Part shown: positions 24,429 to 36,592 of the stretch, in pieces
Layout: each line of letters begins with the position of its first letter
How positions within the stretch are numbered: position 1 is the stretch's first letter
Source: Eutrigla gurnardus
Lineage: Eukaryota; Chordata; Actinopteri; Perciformes; Triglidae
Assembly (NCBI GenBank): GCA_963514095.1
Contig: OY741282.1
Location: 19,500,102-19,564,101 of the forward strand
DNA: 64,000 bases
Direction: 5' to 3'
The notes under the pieces: model-generated
What the model was told of the DNA's origin: nothing
Database searches by the model: none
The model's input: the letters and a program-made list of their open reading frames with translations, nothing else
Translations under genes and position numbers: made by a program

Positions 24429-27400
24429 TGGGGGGGCTCCCATAGAGCTGGCAAGTGTTGCCCATACTACTAATAACCAACTTAATTCAATCAGCACTTT
24501 TCAATAAAAAGTTACAAAATTCATCACATGGTCGAACCAGGATTAGAATAATACAGGAAAGAGATGGAATGAAATACCGTACAATAAGATAATTAAACAA
24601 GTATTATTATTATTAAAGCACATAAGGAATGTTGGAAATAAAACAGTGGGCTGAAATAATAAAGATCATTTTCGAGAAGATGTTACCGATTCTTAAGTCT
24701 TAACTCAGTCATAAACTGTCTTTTTTATTTTGTCTTTTATCTTGTTTTGATCTCTTTGTTTGATTTATTATTATTATTATTATTATTAGTCTTTTGCATG
24801 CAAACAATAAATGTATGGAGTTTTTTTTTTTTTAAGTTGAGCTTGAGTTTGGCTATAAACAGCATCCATAGAAGCACAGAGCCCCCTGTTGGGCACACTG
24901 GACCCTTTGCTGCACATGGCCCTTCTCTACTTATTCTCCTCCTTTCCTCTACAACTGCTGTTCTTAACAGGGAACTTAAAGGAGTGAAGCAGAAGATATG
25001 GGGGAAGGGGCGGGGATGCCTTCTAGTATAACCCTGATTTTAGTAAACTGCTGACTCTGTCTCTTGCCTGTTTAGTGCTGCACATTATCCCGGGCCATTA
25101 AGGAGCAACCCTCTAGATTATGTCTCTGGCATATCAAGATGAGGCAAGCATGCCCTGTCATCATTTTTTTTATTTATTTTTTGTTTATGAATAATTGATC
25201 TGACTGAAATGATCTACATTTTCTGAGGGATCTGGGTCAGCGTGTACGCTTGCGATGCGCTTGCAAAAAGCGGAGGCGTGTTTTCAAAAATCCTGAGATA
25301 AGGAGCTCGTGGCGTGTTGTCCTTTCAAGTCTTGTGCTGCTGCTTACCTCATCATCAACTGTATTTAATCAGTTATTAAACCGAAGCCTAGAGAGCCAAG
25401 GGTTCATATTTACACTGGCTGTCATTATGCCTGCTCTCTTGTGCTCTTGCTTGCACAGCAGAAACCCCACCCATACAACAAGTGCAAAGTGCCTTTGGTA
25501 TGTGTGTGTGTGTGTGCACGAGTGAGAACATGTGGGCGTGAATGGCGGCGGGGAAGGAGTGGAATACCTTCCCTGAGGCTATGATAAAGTCACACAGGGA
25601 AGACAATGAACTCCTCGGCATTGGCAGACTTGTCAGGACAGGATTAGTCTCGCCACATACTCAGAGTAGGCCTGGTTTGCGTCTTAGCTTTCCTTGACAG
25701 GCTAGATTCAGTCTGTCAGTACTGCAATTTGAATCATCCTGGTGGCCGTCTAACTCTACAGATCACGGGACGATCTTCTCTGTCGTCACGGACAACAGAT
25801 AAATCAGGAGGAGGAGGAGGAGGAGAAATATCTACACAAGTAGATGTTTGTCTCAAACTGACTGACATCCATCACTCATCGTGTCGATTTTTCTTTTTAC
25901 CATTCGGGTCACACAGACATCATCATCCTGCACTGTGGCTCTTTGCTGCTATCTAATGGCTACACGGAACAGTACAAACCCAACACTGCCATTACACTTT
26001 GTGCCACAAAGTGGTGCTCATGAACTGTGGATGTTTTTTTTTTTCCGTGTCCTGGAGCTCCAGCTTCATGCAGCCGAGTAGCGGGAGTTCCTCTGTTGCT
26101 AATGTATGGGAGTGCTGATGGAATGTAATGTGAGAGGGGCTCAGCCTCGATGTAATGTAATTGCTGTTTTTTTTCTTGATGAGATTCACTGGGAAACAAT
26201 AAAGTTGAGGCGAGAGTGGCGATTTAGATTTGAGGCCAGGCCTACAACAAAACACAGGAGCTATACGTGACATAAAGAAGTTGTCAGACTTTATAACACA
26301 TCTAAGGTGATCTGGTCGTATATGTTGTATGTTTTTGGCGATGAAGAGGAGCAAAGAAAGAGGAGACAGTTTTGTTAGCCGAGAGTTTGTCAGTGTGAGC
26401 CCGGGGGTGGGGGGGAAGCAGTCGTTTGATCTCTGCGGCGGTGGGCGTGTGACGCAGAGCTCAAACACAGTTTAAGGCTCTGTTAACCTTGGCCAGCGGT
26501 CAGGCCCCTCCGTCTGTCTCACATCTGAGAGTCGGGGGGGGGGAAAGGGAGGGGGATCAGCGAGGCTTAAACGACTGAATACGTTTATCTGAGAAGGACG
26601 GGGAGGAATACCTTCACAACAATTCTATCTTTGCCCACCCTTTGTTAACACACACTTGAGTGATTTTTTTTCAAGTGAGCGTTTCATGGCGGAATTAAGA
26701 TGGAAGGCTGGAGGTGTCGATAAGGGGGGGGGGGGGGTTAGACACAAGTCAGAGTGGATTGAAGACGGAGAGGACGAGATGTCGAGGTCATAACCTACTC
26801 GATACCGTGGGAGAATAGAGCACTCTGTCACCGCCGCACGCAAACACACGGAGACGCGCGTTGACAAGGTCGGGGAAATTAGACAAGCGGGGATGGAACG
26901 ACGGGAAAAACAAACACTCCAAAACACACAAAATGACAACTGTATGTTAACACTAACCCATGTGTTTCCCCCCCAGTGTCAAAGGTTTATATTTATACAG
27001 TGGGTTTGTATGTAGGGCAGAACACACACACACACACACACACACAGTAACTGTTGTTGATGCATACGCACATACAGTAGGAATTATTTATGTGCTGACA
27101 GCCATTGTTGTGCTGCTCTTTGGGAGCGCTACGGGGGCGGCGGCCTCCGGCTTTTTGGAAAGCACATACTTTCAGGAACGCTCCGTCCCATCAACATGAC
27201 AGTGAAGGTCTCGCTCCCTAAACTCTCGCTTCTTACGGTGCTTTCAAAGGCCAGGGAAGGGAGGGGGGGTCATTCGCTCCTCGTGGCGGGACCCCTCAGC
27301 TTTTACCGCGGCGGTCCTCCCCGGTTGACATTTACCTCCGAGGCCCGGGGTAAAAGAGGCCAAAGAGCATGAAATGAGACTGGCCACAGGGGGTGCACAG

Positions 27401-28385
27401 CGAGACCGGACCGCTCCCCTATATCCACGCCTCCATTAGCCGCCGGAGTCCCCTCGGCCCCGGAGAGGTGAGCTCACGGCTCCGGGAGGGGGTGTGAAAG
27501 CACAAAGATCCCGGGAGAGTCCAGGCCAACCCTGTGAAGAGAACAATCACACTTCTTCAGGTTATCTTTTGGAGCCTCGGCTTCCTTTTTCCACTTCCTG
27601 CTCTTCACTTTAGAGGACTAAAGGTCAACGTCCGGCCTTTCGTTTTTATTCTGCTCAGCAGGTCCGAGGCATTTAATGGCCGTTTGAGGCTTCGGTGACA
27701 CTAAGTATTATTTCTCTCACTGACATCCACACTAATATTACCCGTGTGTGTGTGTGTGTGTCGCTTCATGGTGTTTTAATTAACATTTAAATGTTTTAAT
27801 CACACACACACCCCGTTCTATTTGTGCTTCCAGTACCCACTCTGTCGGAATCTGAACCTCGGGGCGACCGCCTCTTCACACGACTCATCTTCATCTCCGT
27901 GTGTAATGCCGGTCAGTCGCACGGCTCCGATGTTAGAACAGCTGACGAGGATGCGTCACCGTCTATTCACACGAGTCCAGCCCACTTTTGACAAGAGCAT
28001 GTTAACATGAACTGCTGTAGGTGCGGAGGGGGACAGTCTGGTCCGTGGGTGTGATGCCAGCTCCTGGGTGAGGAGGGGGGGGGGGGGGGTTACAGTACTG
28101 CTGGCCTGATGAGTCCTGCAGAACGACTCTGCTGCTCTGGCTGTCCAACATACAATCCACACAAGGGCCATTTAACAGGATCAGTGATTAAAGCCGTGAG
28201 TAATTGAATAAGGAGCGCGCGGCCCAAAGCTAAAGCTGCCCGACTGAGCGTTTGGCCGGAATGAGACGAGGACGTTCGTGGTTAAAGGGAAAGAGGTGAG
28301 ACGAGCCCACGCGTTGTTTTCACCTCAGGATTCCAGATTGGAGTCATTAATCAGTCACAAAGTTTTAGAAACTTTTATTAAAACA
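24428..28385. other. Upstream intergenic stretch, no gene seen
   Basis: AT-rich to about 25,200, with (TTA)n near 24,766-24,789. A GC-rich, CpG-bearing patch at about 27,110-27,500 could be regulatory but shows no exon that I recognise. There are short (CA)n at 27,021-27,046, G runs at 26,524, 26,724 and 28,075, and no coding evidence. Confidence 0.65.
27021..27046. repeat. (CA)n microsatellite
   Basis: About 13 CA units. Confidence 0.9.
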
Positions 28386-28797
28386 CTTTCTAGGAAGGTC
28401 ATGTATGTATATAATGCATCATTTTGCATTATGCATTTATAAGGCTTTATAAAAGTCGTTATAAATGTTTATAATCATGCATGACACCTTATAACAAGGT
28501 TTATGAAGTATGATAAGTGGTGGACATGATGTATTATAAGTTCAGCATTCATAACCCTTTAAATAAGAATAACTGTGTAAACCAGGACTTATACTTTCAA
28601 ACTCTGGGCATGGAGGTATAAGAGTTATGACTGCTAAACTTATTATACATCATGTCCACCACTTATAATACTTTATAAACCTTATTATAAGGTGTCATGC
28701 ATGATTATAAACATTTATAACAACTTTTATAAATCTTTATAAATGCATAATGCAAAATGTGCTTATGATGCATTATATACATGAACTTTATAGAAAG
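28386..28797. mobile_element. Foldback (long inverted repeat) element, 412 bp
   Basis: Two arms of about 180 bp (28,386-28,562 and 28,616-28,797) are inverted copies of one another around a spacer of about 53 bp. Matching landmarks are CTTTCTA at both outer ends, ATGTATATAATGCATCAT, TTTTGCATTATGCATTTATA, CATGCATGACACCTTATAA and GTGGTGGACATGATGTAT. The arms differ by scattered substitutions, one 6-base gap and small indels, so the copy is old. No ORF or transposase is present. It is a MITE-like foldback element whose superfamily I cannot assign, and no clean target duplication is visible. Confidence 0.85.
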
Positions 28798-29809
28798 CTG
28801 AATTTATACTTCTATGCATCATATACAGACGTCTACACAGACGCTGAATTGTGTCGGTGCTTGTGTACGGTCCAGAGTGTGTGCTCATTCATAAATAAAT
28901 GAGGTGCTATGGAAAATTAAAATGACACATTTTTCAGATCTAGCCCAGACCGTCGCATACTGAGAGCAGATCTCCATGCTGCACATTATTCCCAACCAGG
29001 ATTGAACAATAATTACAAATTATCCTCAAAGATGTCAGTGTGATTTTTTAAATTTGCTTCATTATTGACTATCATGTTGGTGAGGAATATTCTCACGGCT
29101 CCAAAAAAAAAAAACAGAAATTCTGGATGGTTAGCGAGACCGCCCCATGAATATTAAATAAGTCTTAAATGTTTGTAAAATAAATAATAATTCAGCTCTC
29201 TCTTTGTTAAGTTTCCAAAATTGAAATTGGCAGCGAACGTACGAGCGTCTGCGTTTGATATTGATGCTCGTTGGCACAGCGTTTGTATTATTGTTAATGC
29301 AAAACAGCAAAGTGCACGAGTTTCCTTCAACATCCACTGCCAGAACAGAACAACGTGAAGTTTAATACAAAGTGAAAATTGTATTAGTATACGGCTGCGG
29401 AAGTGGAACACAGTTTAAGTCGGATCCAATCGCTCGCACTGCCTGGAAAAAACACGTTGTGACAGGCCATTATTAATGTAGACCTGCCCCACTTACCTGC
29501 ACACATGCACGCACACGTGCACGCATCCACTGCATGCACTGAGCCACTCACAGGCAATTTGAACATTTAACCAAAATACTTTGACATAAATGCTTTTTTA
29601 AAGAGTGGCACCCTCTCTCACTTTTAGCCTACTTCTCTCCAGGCTAATAATAATAATAATAATAATAATTCTGGGGAAGGGGTGGGATCCTAAACCCGGC
29701 ACACACTCTGCAGAAGGCAGGGAAAGCCGCGGACATGTTGCCAGTCTCTCACAGAGCTAACACAGATTGACAGATAAGCACACGCATGCTCCCATCCGCT
29801 CCTGTGGGA
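28798..29809. other. Intergenic stretch, no feature except a short AAT repeat
   Basis: AT-leaning sequence. A (TAA)n of about 8 units lies at 29,645-29,669. No gene recognised. Confidence 0.65.
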
Positions 29810-29955
29810 AATTTAGCATCTCTAATCCACCTGATTGTACATCAGTGGGCTGTGGGACGAAGCCGGAGAAGAAACCCGGACGTATGCAGGGAGAACAAAC
29901 ACAGCCTCGTAGCCGCGACTTCAAAGTGTCACGGTCGGGCATCGATTCCTGGAGG
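29810..29955. repeat. Fragment of a widespread fish dispersed repeat
   Basis: It reads AATTTAGCATCTCTAAT, then GGGCTGTGGGACGAAGCCGG and AAACCCGG, then GCAGGGAGAACAAACACAGC and CGGTCGGGCATCGATTCCTG. The order and wording follow the very common repeat AATTTAGAGTC...CTGTGGGAGGAAACCGGAG...GGGGAGAACATGCAAACTCC...GGAATCGAACC, with many substitutions. It is a decayed copy, not a gene. Confidence 0.65.
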
Positions 29956-32157
29956 TTAAATCTCACGTGACCTCCTTTGACCCCCCCTCACCGCTCAACC
30001 TTGTCAATCCCACGTTTAATATATAATTTATATGCCAGTTTTTCAGGCTTGCCAACTATTAAGGATGAGATTTAGTTGTAATTACAAAAGCTGGTTTAAA
30101 TGGCTGGTTTTACATAAAACACACAAATTAAAACCATTCTCAACAGTTTATTCTTATGTTTTTTTTAATTCCGCATACCAAGCATCTTGGCTTCACCTCC
30201 AGGAAGAATACAGCTTTAATGTATTTTATCCTAACTATCTTTTATAGTTACTATATAGTTTATAGTAACTATTTTTCATATTAAGGAGTTACTCAAATGT
30301 AATGTCTATGATATAAGTTATCACTCAACCCTTCAGTTCCCTGCAGCTCTATTAAGCTTTTCCTTCTGTCCACTTGGTTTTACGGCCTGCAGCTTTGTTT
30401 TAGTTCACTCTAACAGCGTTCATCAACCGACATGCAGCTGTTTTCAGAGAGAAAAGCTCCGAGAAACCCGGCGTGCGTCTCCAAACTTCAGCAACAAGCT
30501 CTTCTTGCTTGGCAGCTAAAGGCACAGACATGTAAGTGAGGAATAGGTGAAGGGCAGCGCACAGCTAAAGGAGAGTGGATATCGATCGTGCATGGCCGAT
30601 GACAGAAACATGACCTCAAATGAATGCTAATGTTGATCTGTGACACTGGATTGGAAAAATAAGCCAACATGTGAGACCTATCAGCTTTAAAAAAAAAAAG
30701 TGATGTGAATGCGTCTGTAATATCTAATATGAATCCAAAACACCGCTTTAAGAAAGTGTTGAAACTTCAAACACAGCGTTATGATGAGTGTGTTTTAATT
30801 TTGAATTTCACGGATAAACCCGTTGAAATAAACAAACAGTCTCAATGGGATCTTTAATAGCAGATGAAAAAGAAAAATTGCAAACACACTCGTGATACCA
30901 GGCTGCATCAAAAGACTCTGGTGTGCGTTTATTGCACACTTTTGCTCCACAAACATACTGTATAGGGAGTGTGTGATGTATGTATGTATGAGGCAGCGCA
31001 AAAGAAGGACAAAAACAAAAAAGAACACCCTCCTCATTATCTTCCCCGCAGTCAGTCAGCAAACACTAAACGCCGAAGCAAGAAAAAAACGCCGTGCAAC
31101 AATAAGAGGAGGAGAGGCAGCAGTTCTGGCAGAGCTGTGTTGACAACTTTCCAGGAGCTGATTTAGCTAAAGGAAGCTACATCTGTTGAGCTCCGACGAC
31201 AGCTATCAGGGTGTTTCGGGCTGCTTTAGCTGTGATCTGCCGCACTCAAAACAACACAAAAGGAGTAGACGGAGTAACCTAGTTTGCTCTGCACACTGTG
31301 AAGACAGCAACCCTGAACCCCCTCAGCTCAGGCACTGTGACGGATATTAGTGTCTGTTTAATTGGAGAAAAAAAAAACGAAAACCAAGCTCACCTGCAGC
31401 AAAAACACACAAGGAACCCGCCGGAAATCACACACTCCCTGTGATGCTTTTCAACAGGAGCCAGGTAGAAGCAGAGAAAAAGACCGAGACGGGCCTTCAA
31501 AGGCGGGAAATGTTTGGACAGCTTGTGAGAGCAAAAAAAAAGAAAAGAAAAGCGTTTGCTCCAGGGAGCGGGTCACTGCTATGTTGATGACACGAATGTA
31601 CAAGTGGAGAGGCTGCACGCGGAGTGCAGGTGTGTCATGTTTAATGTATAATGTGTGTCCAGAGGTCACGACGGTGTGACGCTGTCTGTTTCACGCCGTC
31701 CCTCATGGCTCATCCATCATAGGCCGGCTCCCTTTAGACACTTTGGTCTACGGCTCTCGTCCCCGTGCGATACGGACGCGATAACGCCGAGGAACCGGAG
31801 GGGGTTAAAGGTCAGAAATGCTGCGCATCGAGGGAGAACGCGGTCGCACCGAGAGAATCACCCGTGTGTCATCGTTAAGCAACGGTGAAGGCGGACGGAC
31901 GGATCACCTGCTCAGGGATGTCCGAGGTCGCCCATTGTACGTCAGCGGACACGTGTGTTTGATCCCCTGCAGGTGTCTTTGTCTGGCCCTTGTCATCCTC
32001 GGCTCAGTCTGCATTAAAGGGGAACGCCACGGATATTTCACATCACATGAGTTCAGCCTGAGAAACGGTTGCAGAATGTCTGTGGAGGTGTTTGTCAGGT
32101 GTGAGAAAATACCTGATCATTGGGGCTTTGTGATAGGACGGCGGAAAAAAACAGGGG
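29956..32157. other. Intergenic stretch, nothing recognised
   Basis: Unique sequence. No exon-like conservation, clear repeat or RNA gene was seen. Confidence 0.6.
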
Positions 32158-32345
32158 AGCAATATTCAGAGAAAAAAGTTGCAAGTTTGCTACTTTATTA
32201 CGATGCTAACAATGTATTTTTTTTAATGATTACATCACAATGTGTGACAACGCCTCGTTAAGGTCCTTAGGGTGATGATGCGCATATAATTGTCATCTTA
32301 TGGGTGTTTATTGATGGGGTGGTTGGGCTAAGATGCTAGCAGTAG
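32158..32345 (-). mobile_element. Diverged copy of the inverted-repeat element at 35.7 kb
   Basis: The stretch GCAATATTCAGAGAAAAAAG at the left matches, in reverse, the right arm of the 35.7-kb element (GCAATATTCTGAGAAAAAAA). The stretch ATTGTCATCTTATGGGTGTT, then GGTGGTTGGGCTAAGATGCT, matches the left-arm interior in reverse. Order and orientation are consistent, so this is a second, shorter copy on the opposite strand. Its own terminal repeats are not clear. Confidence 0.6.
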
Positions 32346-33849
32346 AGCTGATAGGTACGAAAAATGGTAAATGCACATTTAAAATCATTCATCATTTATA
32401 AATGAAACAATAATTGTCATTACGTAACATTTAATAGCATCTGGAGCTACATCTCTGCGTATGTCACACAAAGCCTTTTCGGTGTCCTTTCAAATATATA
32501 AAACCGAAATGAGCACAGCCTCGGCGTTTTAGTCCGACAAGGTTAAAGCTGTTTGTAACTGGAACCCCGTGAATAAGCCTTTCATGGGCCGGGCCAGCGT
32601 TCGGCTCGGAGAACCCATAGCGCGCGGGCGGCTGATGGATGTCACGACATGGCACGATTACAGAGGGAAAAGCTGTGGCGCGGATCTGGATGCAGATCAC
32701 CTCCAGTGAGAGCCAAAATGGCCGCGCGAGTTGATAAATAGATGGAAATAACCCACAGCGTCCGGTTCGCGGGCCGGCTGCCCCGCTCTTTGATCTGGGG
32801 TCCTAATGAGCTTTCAGAACAGAGCCAGAGATGAGAAGACGGGCTTTTTTTTTCAAAAGGACCCTTGAATCTCGGGGAGACCTCGGGGTAAAAAAAACTG
32901 CTATAAGGAGACCTAAGATGTTGCCTCGACTAACATTAGTATTCCCTGAAGTATTCCCGGCTACATTTGTAAAACCTGCCCACCCGACTCTCCGGCGCCG
33001 AGTCACTTTCATCATTATGTGCTAAGTTGTAGCCTACAGAGGAGCTTACAGGGATTGAAACCATACGTTTGTTTATAATACAAAACGCCCTTATTCTACT
33101 GTAAACAGCTTAATAATGTCAATAATTCCCTTTGTAGAGACGGCAGCACCCCGCCCACCCCCGGGTGAAGCTTGTCGTTGAATTTGTTGTCAAGGATTAA
33201 GTACTAAACCACCGGTGGGCTGAGACACTGCCAGGGGAAAAATATTTGTTAAACTGCAAAGTGCTTGTGTACAGCACATTCAGTTAAAAGCAAAAAAATA
33301 AATAAAAAAACGTCTGTGAGAAGCTATGCAGCTGGATATGTAATCAAAAAGAATATTTAATGTCTCCCCCCTCGTTCAGATTCAGCACGCGCTGCACGCT
33401 GGAATGCTCTCCTTTACTGGTGACAGGCGGATTAGCTCGCCGCATACATGCGACGGATACCTGCGCATCATTATAGACCGCGTGCCAGGCATTGCTGCGA
33501 TGAAGCCGCCAAAAGATATACGTGGTGGTGGGGGTGTGTGGTCGTTTTCTCCCACAACAATGCTAACGGAATATATTTTGGCTAATCACAGGCAGGTTAT
33601 TTATGGACAAATAAAGGAATTAAAGTTGATTGAAGTCCCCCAGATGAAGGAGAGGCTTCTTTCTTTTTTATAATTTATGATGAAAAACTTTTGGGATCCA
33701 GTCATCTCGTTCTACGTGGGACTCATTGGAAGTGCTTAATGATACCCGAGCATCTCAAAGGCTACAAAAGCAGCAGGACATCAAAGAGCGGTTGACAGAC
33801 GGATTCTGAGTTGCATGTTAAAAGGCCCATTCCTCCTTAAAATGAAAAT

Positions 33850-33852
<3 letters not shown>

Positions 33853-33886
<34 letters not shown>
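33853..33886. repeat. (CA)n microsatellite
   Basis: About 17 CA units. Confidence 0.95.
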
Positions 33887-33888
<2 letters not shown>

Positions 33889-34191
33889 CGACATGCACAC
33901 ATCATCCACACACGGAGGGATAAAAAAAGTGCCGTCATCCTCCCTTTTTCTCGCTGTGGTGGAATACTACTTCCACCAGAAGACATGCACATACATCCAT
34001 CTTTCTTCAAATCTTTTTATTTTTTTTATCTTTTCATACTCTTCAATCGGCTCGTGCTCAGGCATAGCCAGGCATGTTTTTGCATCATTAGAGCTCGTGG
34101 GTGTATTTGAAGACAGACTAATGACAGCTCGGCTCTCCGGCTCAAACGAGAGCCATTGCTCATTTGCCCGAATAGATACATGGATAGATGT

Positions 34192-34234
34192 GGGGGGGGG
34201 GGGGGGGGGGGGTGGGGGAGGGGTGGAGGGGGGC
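34192..34234. repeat. G-rich mononucleotide tract
   Basis: Twenty-one consecutive G followed by more interrupted G runs. It has strong G-quadruplex potential. Confidence 0.9.
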
Positions 34235-35863
34235 AGTAATGATGCAGCCCTATCAGATATTCTCCAACACGAGCTTAAATGACACATCGGACTTGAGCCA
34301 TTTAAATTACAGTCACGGATTGGGCGTGTGACAACTGTTAGGCATGTTAATGTGTATTTTTGCAGAACAGTAAATCAATGGGGGCATCGCCGTTTACACG
34401 CCGCCGTCTCTCGCAGGAGAACGAGCGAATGATCAAGAAAGAGCGATGAAATAAAACGAGGAGCGTCGCTCTGATGGGATGAATCGGCTGGAAACCCTGA
34501 TCGGTGGCGAGAGACGGCGTCCCTCCGAGAAAAAAAGCCCCCAGATTCTGGCCCTGGTCCTTTTTTTTTTCAAAAATATATTTAATTTCTTCTTCTGTTC
34601 TTTTTCCAAATTCCAATACCGTTTTTGCACACCGACTCGATGAGAGCATCGATGTGGACCTCGTCCAGGAATCAACACTCCCCCCCCCCATCTGTTTGCT
34701 GCCCTCAGGTCACGTCCTATTTGGCTGCCGTAGAATAACGTGTCCTTTTGTTAACTGTTTGGAAGTCGACGCCGCCGCACTGTTATAGAATATTAACAAC
34801 TAAATGCAGTGGTCCAATTTCCTCCAGTTGAAATCACAACTTGTTGACACTTCATATACGGCCTCCCCCCCCCCTTAAAAAACCCGCCGTCTGCTGCAGC
34901 TCGGGGCGATACAGATTAGACCGTAATACGTATTGATCCCCCCCCCCCCATCTTCATCATCCGTGTGGATGTGTGCGCTCACCTTGTGCTGCAGAATTTG
35001 TGTACAATTTGTGAGCCGGTTGCCCCCGCATTCACCAAACGCACAGCTTGTTTCCGACCCAACCTTTCTTTTCTAGTTTACCCCCTCCCTCACTTTTTTT
35101 ATTCTGGGTCCTTTTCTGTGAGATTAATTCCTCTCTTCCCATCTTTGGGCTGTCAACTCGGGGTATGGAGTCATTTTTTAAAGGCCGCTGTTCCCGAAGA
35201 CGGGAGACTGATTGAGTTGTGGCCTTTTTCTGAGTGGGTAAAGAACAGGATTAATGCATAACTCTTTGAAAACAACACGTTGGGGGGAGAGGGAAAAAAA
35301 AGGGGGGAAAAAGTGAGAAAATGTCCCGTGAGGGTTAAATAATGAAAGTTTATGAACAGGAGCATTATGTACTTTATCATGGATTCTTTCTAAATGAAGC
35401 GTGGTTTGTTTGTGAGAATGAAAAAGAAAAGTTTTGGACATATTGGTTCAAAACAACCTTTTAAAAATCAATGCACGATCATTAGAACATTGTGCATAGT
35501 AGCACAAAACAATGATTGCCAACTAAACTCCAGCCCTGAATAGCGAACGGCTTAGCGACTGTAACAAGACCAAGACCTGGATAACCCCTAAGATAGTCAT
35601 ACTAGTTTTCTAGCTTGCAGGTTTACTTCACTCAGTAAAAGTTAACAAATATATTGTCATATCTACAGTTTCTAGGCACAAATGTATGACGGCGTATTCG
35701 GGCCACTGTAGGAAAAAATATAAAATAAATGGAGCCGAGAGAGGTGGGAAATATTCATTTTGTTTTTGGCAAGTATTTTTAGCGCTAGCATCTTAGCCAA
35801 ACCACCTAATCAAACACCCATAAGATGATAATTTAGCCCATAAAAAAACCCAACAATAACCAT

Positions 35864-36592
35864 TAGGGGTGAGTATTGGCAAGAACCTTGCGATACAATA
35901 CGTATCACGATACTTTGGTCACGATACAATACGATACGTATCACGATACTTTGGTCACGATACGATACATATCATGATACTTTGGTCACGATACAATACG
36001 TATCACGATACTTTGGTCACGATACAATATGATACGTATCACGATACTTTGGTCACGATACGATACGTATCATGATACTTTGGTCACGATACAATACGAT
36101 ACGTATCACGATACTTTGGTCACGATACGATACGGTACGTGTCACGATACTTTGGTCACAATACGATACATATCACGATACTTTGGTCACGATACGATAC
36201 AATACATATCACGATACTTTGGTCACGATATAATACGATACATATCACGATACTTTGGTCACGATACGATACGGTCACGGTATTGCGATATAAATAAAGA
36301 TGAAAACACAAGTACCTGTATATGTACATCAGATGATATTGATCAGAGGACAAATTGAGTCAAAACTATTTCATTCAAAACAGCCTCTCCATTTTATTAA
36401 TTCCCATGAAATTCACTGGAATAAATATTGAAAATAAAATGAAAAAGGATAAAGTACTGCATTCACAACTCGTCTAAACATCAATCTTTTTTTTTTTTTT
36501 TTAAATAGATCTTTGGAGTTGAAAAATGAATATTGTATTGGGCGGCAAAGTATCGCGATATATTGCCGTATCGCTATTTTTACCCACCCCTA
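35864..36592. mobile_element. hAT-type non-autonomous transposon, 729 bp, inserted in the outer element
   Basis: The ends are TAGGGGTGAGTA and, reverse-complemented, TAGGGGTGGGTA. Both are flanked by the identical octamer ATAACCAT (35,856-35,863 and 36,593-36,600). An 8-bp target duplication with TAGGGGTG ends is characteristic of hAT elements. The left two thirds is a tandem satellite and the rest is AT-rich filler with a T tract. It has no transposase, so it depended on an autonomous relative. The perfect duplication indicates a fairly recent insertion compared with its host element. Confidence 0.88.
35901..36290. repeat. 31/36-bp satellite inside the hAT element
   Basis: Eleven copies of TACTTTGGTCAC start at 35911, 35947, 35978, 36009, 36045, 36076, 36112, 36148, 36179, 36215 and 36251. 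Spacings are only 36 or 31 bp. The difference is one copy of a 5-bp GATAC/AATAC subunit. Confidence 0.95.

Larger units (their letters stand above)
32346..35690. other. Intergenic stretch with simple repeats only
   Basis: Contains (CA)n at 33,853-33,886, a 21-base G run at 34,192 within a longer G-rich tract to about 34,233, and C runs at 34,680, 34,865 and 34,938. A CpG-containing patch at about 32,570-32,800 looks compositionally distinct but has no recognised coding content. Confidence 0.6.

Noticed and set aside
27110..27500. GC-rich, CpG-bearing patch considered as a second CpG-island promoter
   Set aside because: No donor in suitable phase with an ATG on the gene strand was found, so it is noted only as a compositional patch.
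29490..29566. Minus-strand segment M-F-K-L-P-V-S-G... ending in a good donor CAG|GTAAGT in the right phase for RAPGEF1 exon 2
   Set aside because: The peptide is low-complexity (cysteine/alanine from a TGTG/TGCA-rich stretch) and it lies 5.5 kb upstream of the established first exon. Phase agreement alone has a one-in-three chance.
33815..34282. Histidine-threonine or cysteine-valine repeat ORFs over microsatellites here and at about 39.5, 44.1, 55.9, 58.5, 61.7 and 63.4 kb
   Set aside because: They are translations of (CA)n or (GT)n arrays in all frames; nothing outside the arrays looks like protein.
36029..36358. A 109-residue periodic ORF (repeating D-T-L-V-T-I-R-Y and R-Y-F-G-H-D-T words)
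   Set aside because: It is a reading of the 31/36-bp satellite inside a transposon. The opposite strand and other frames give equally periodic peptides.
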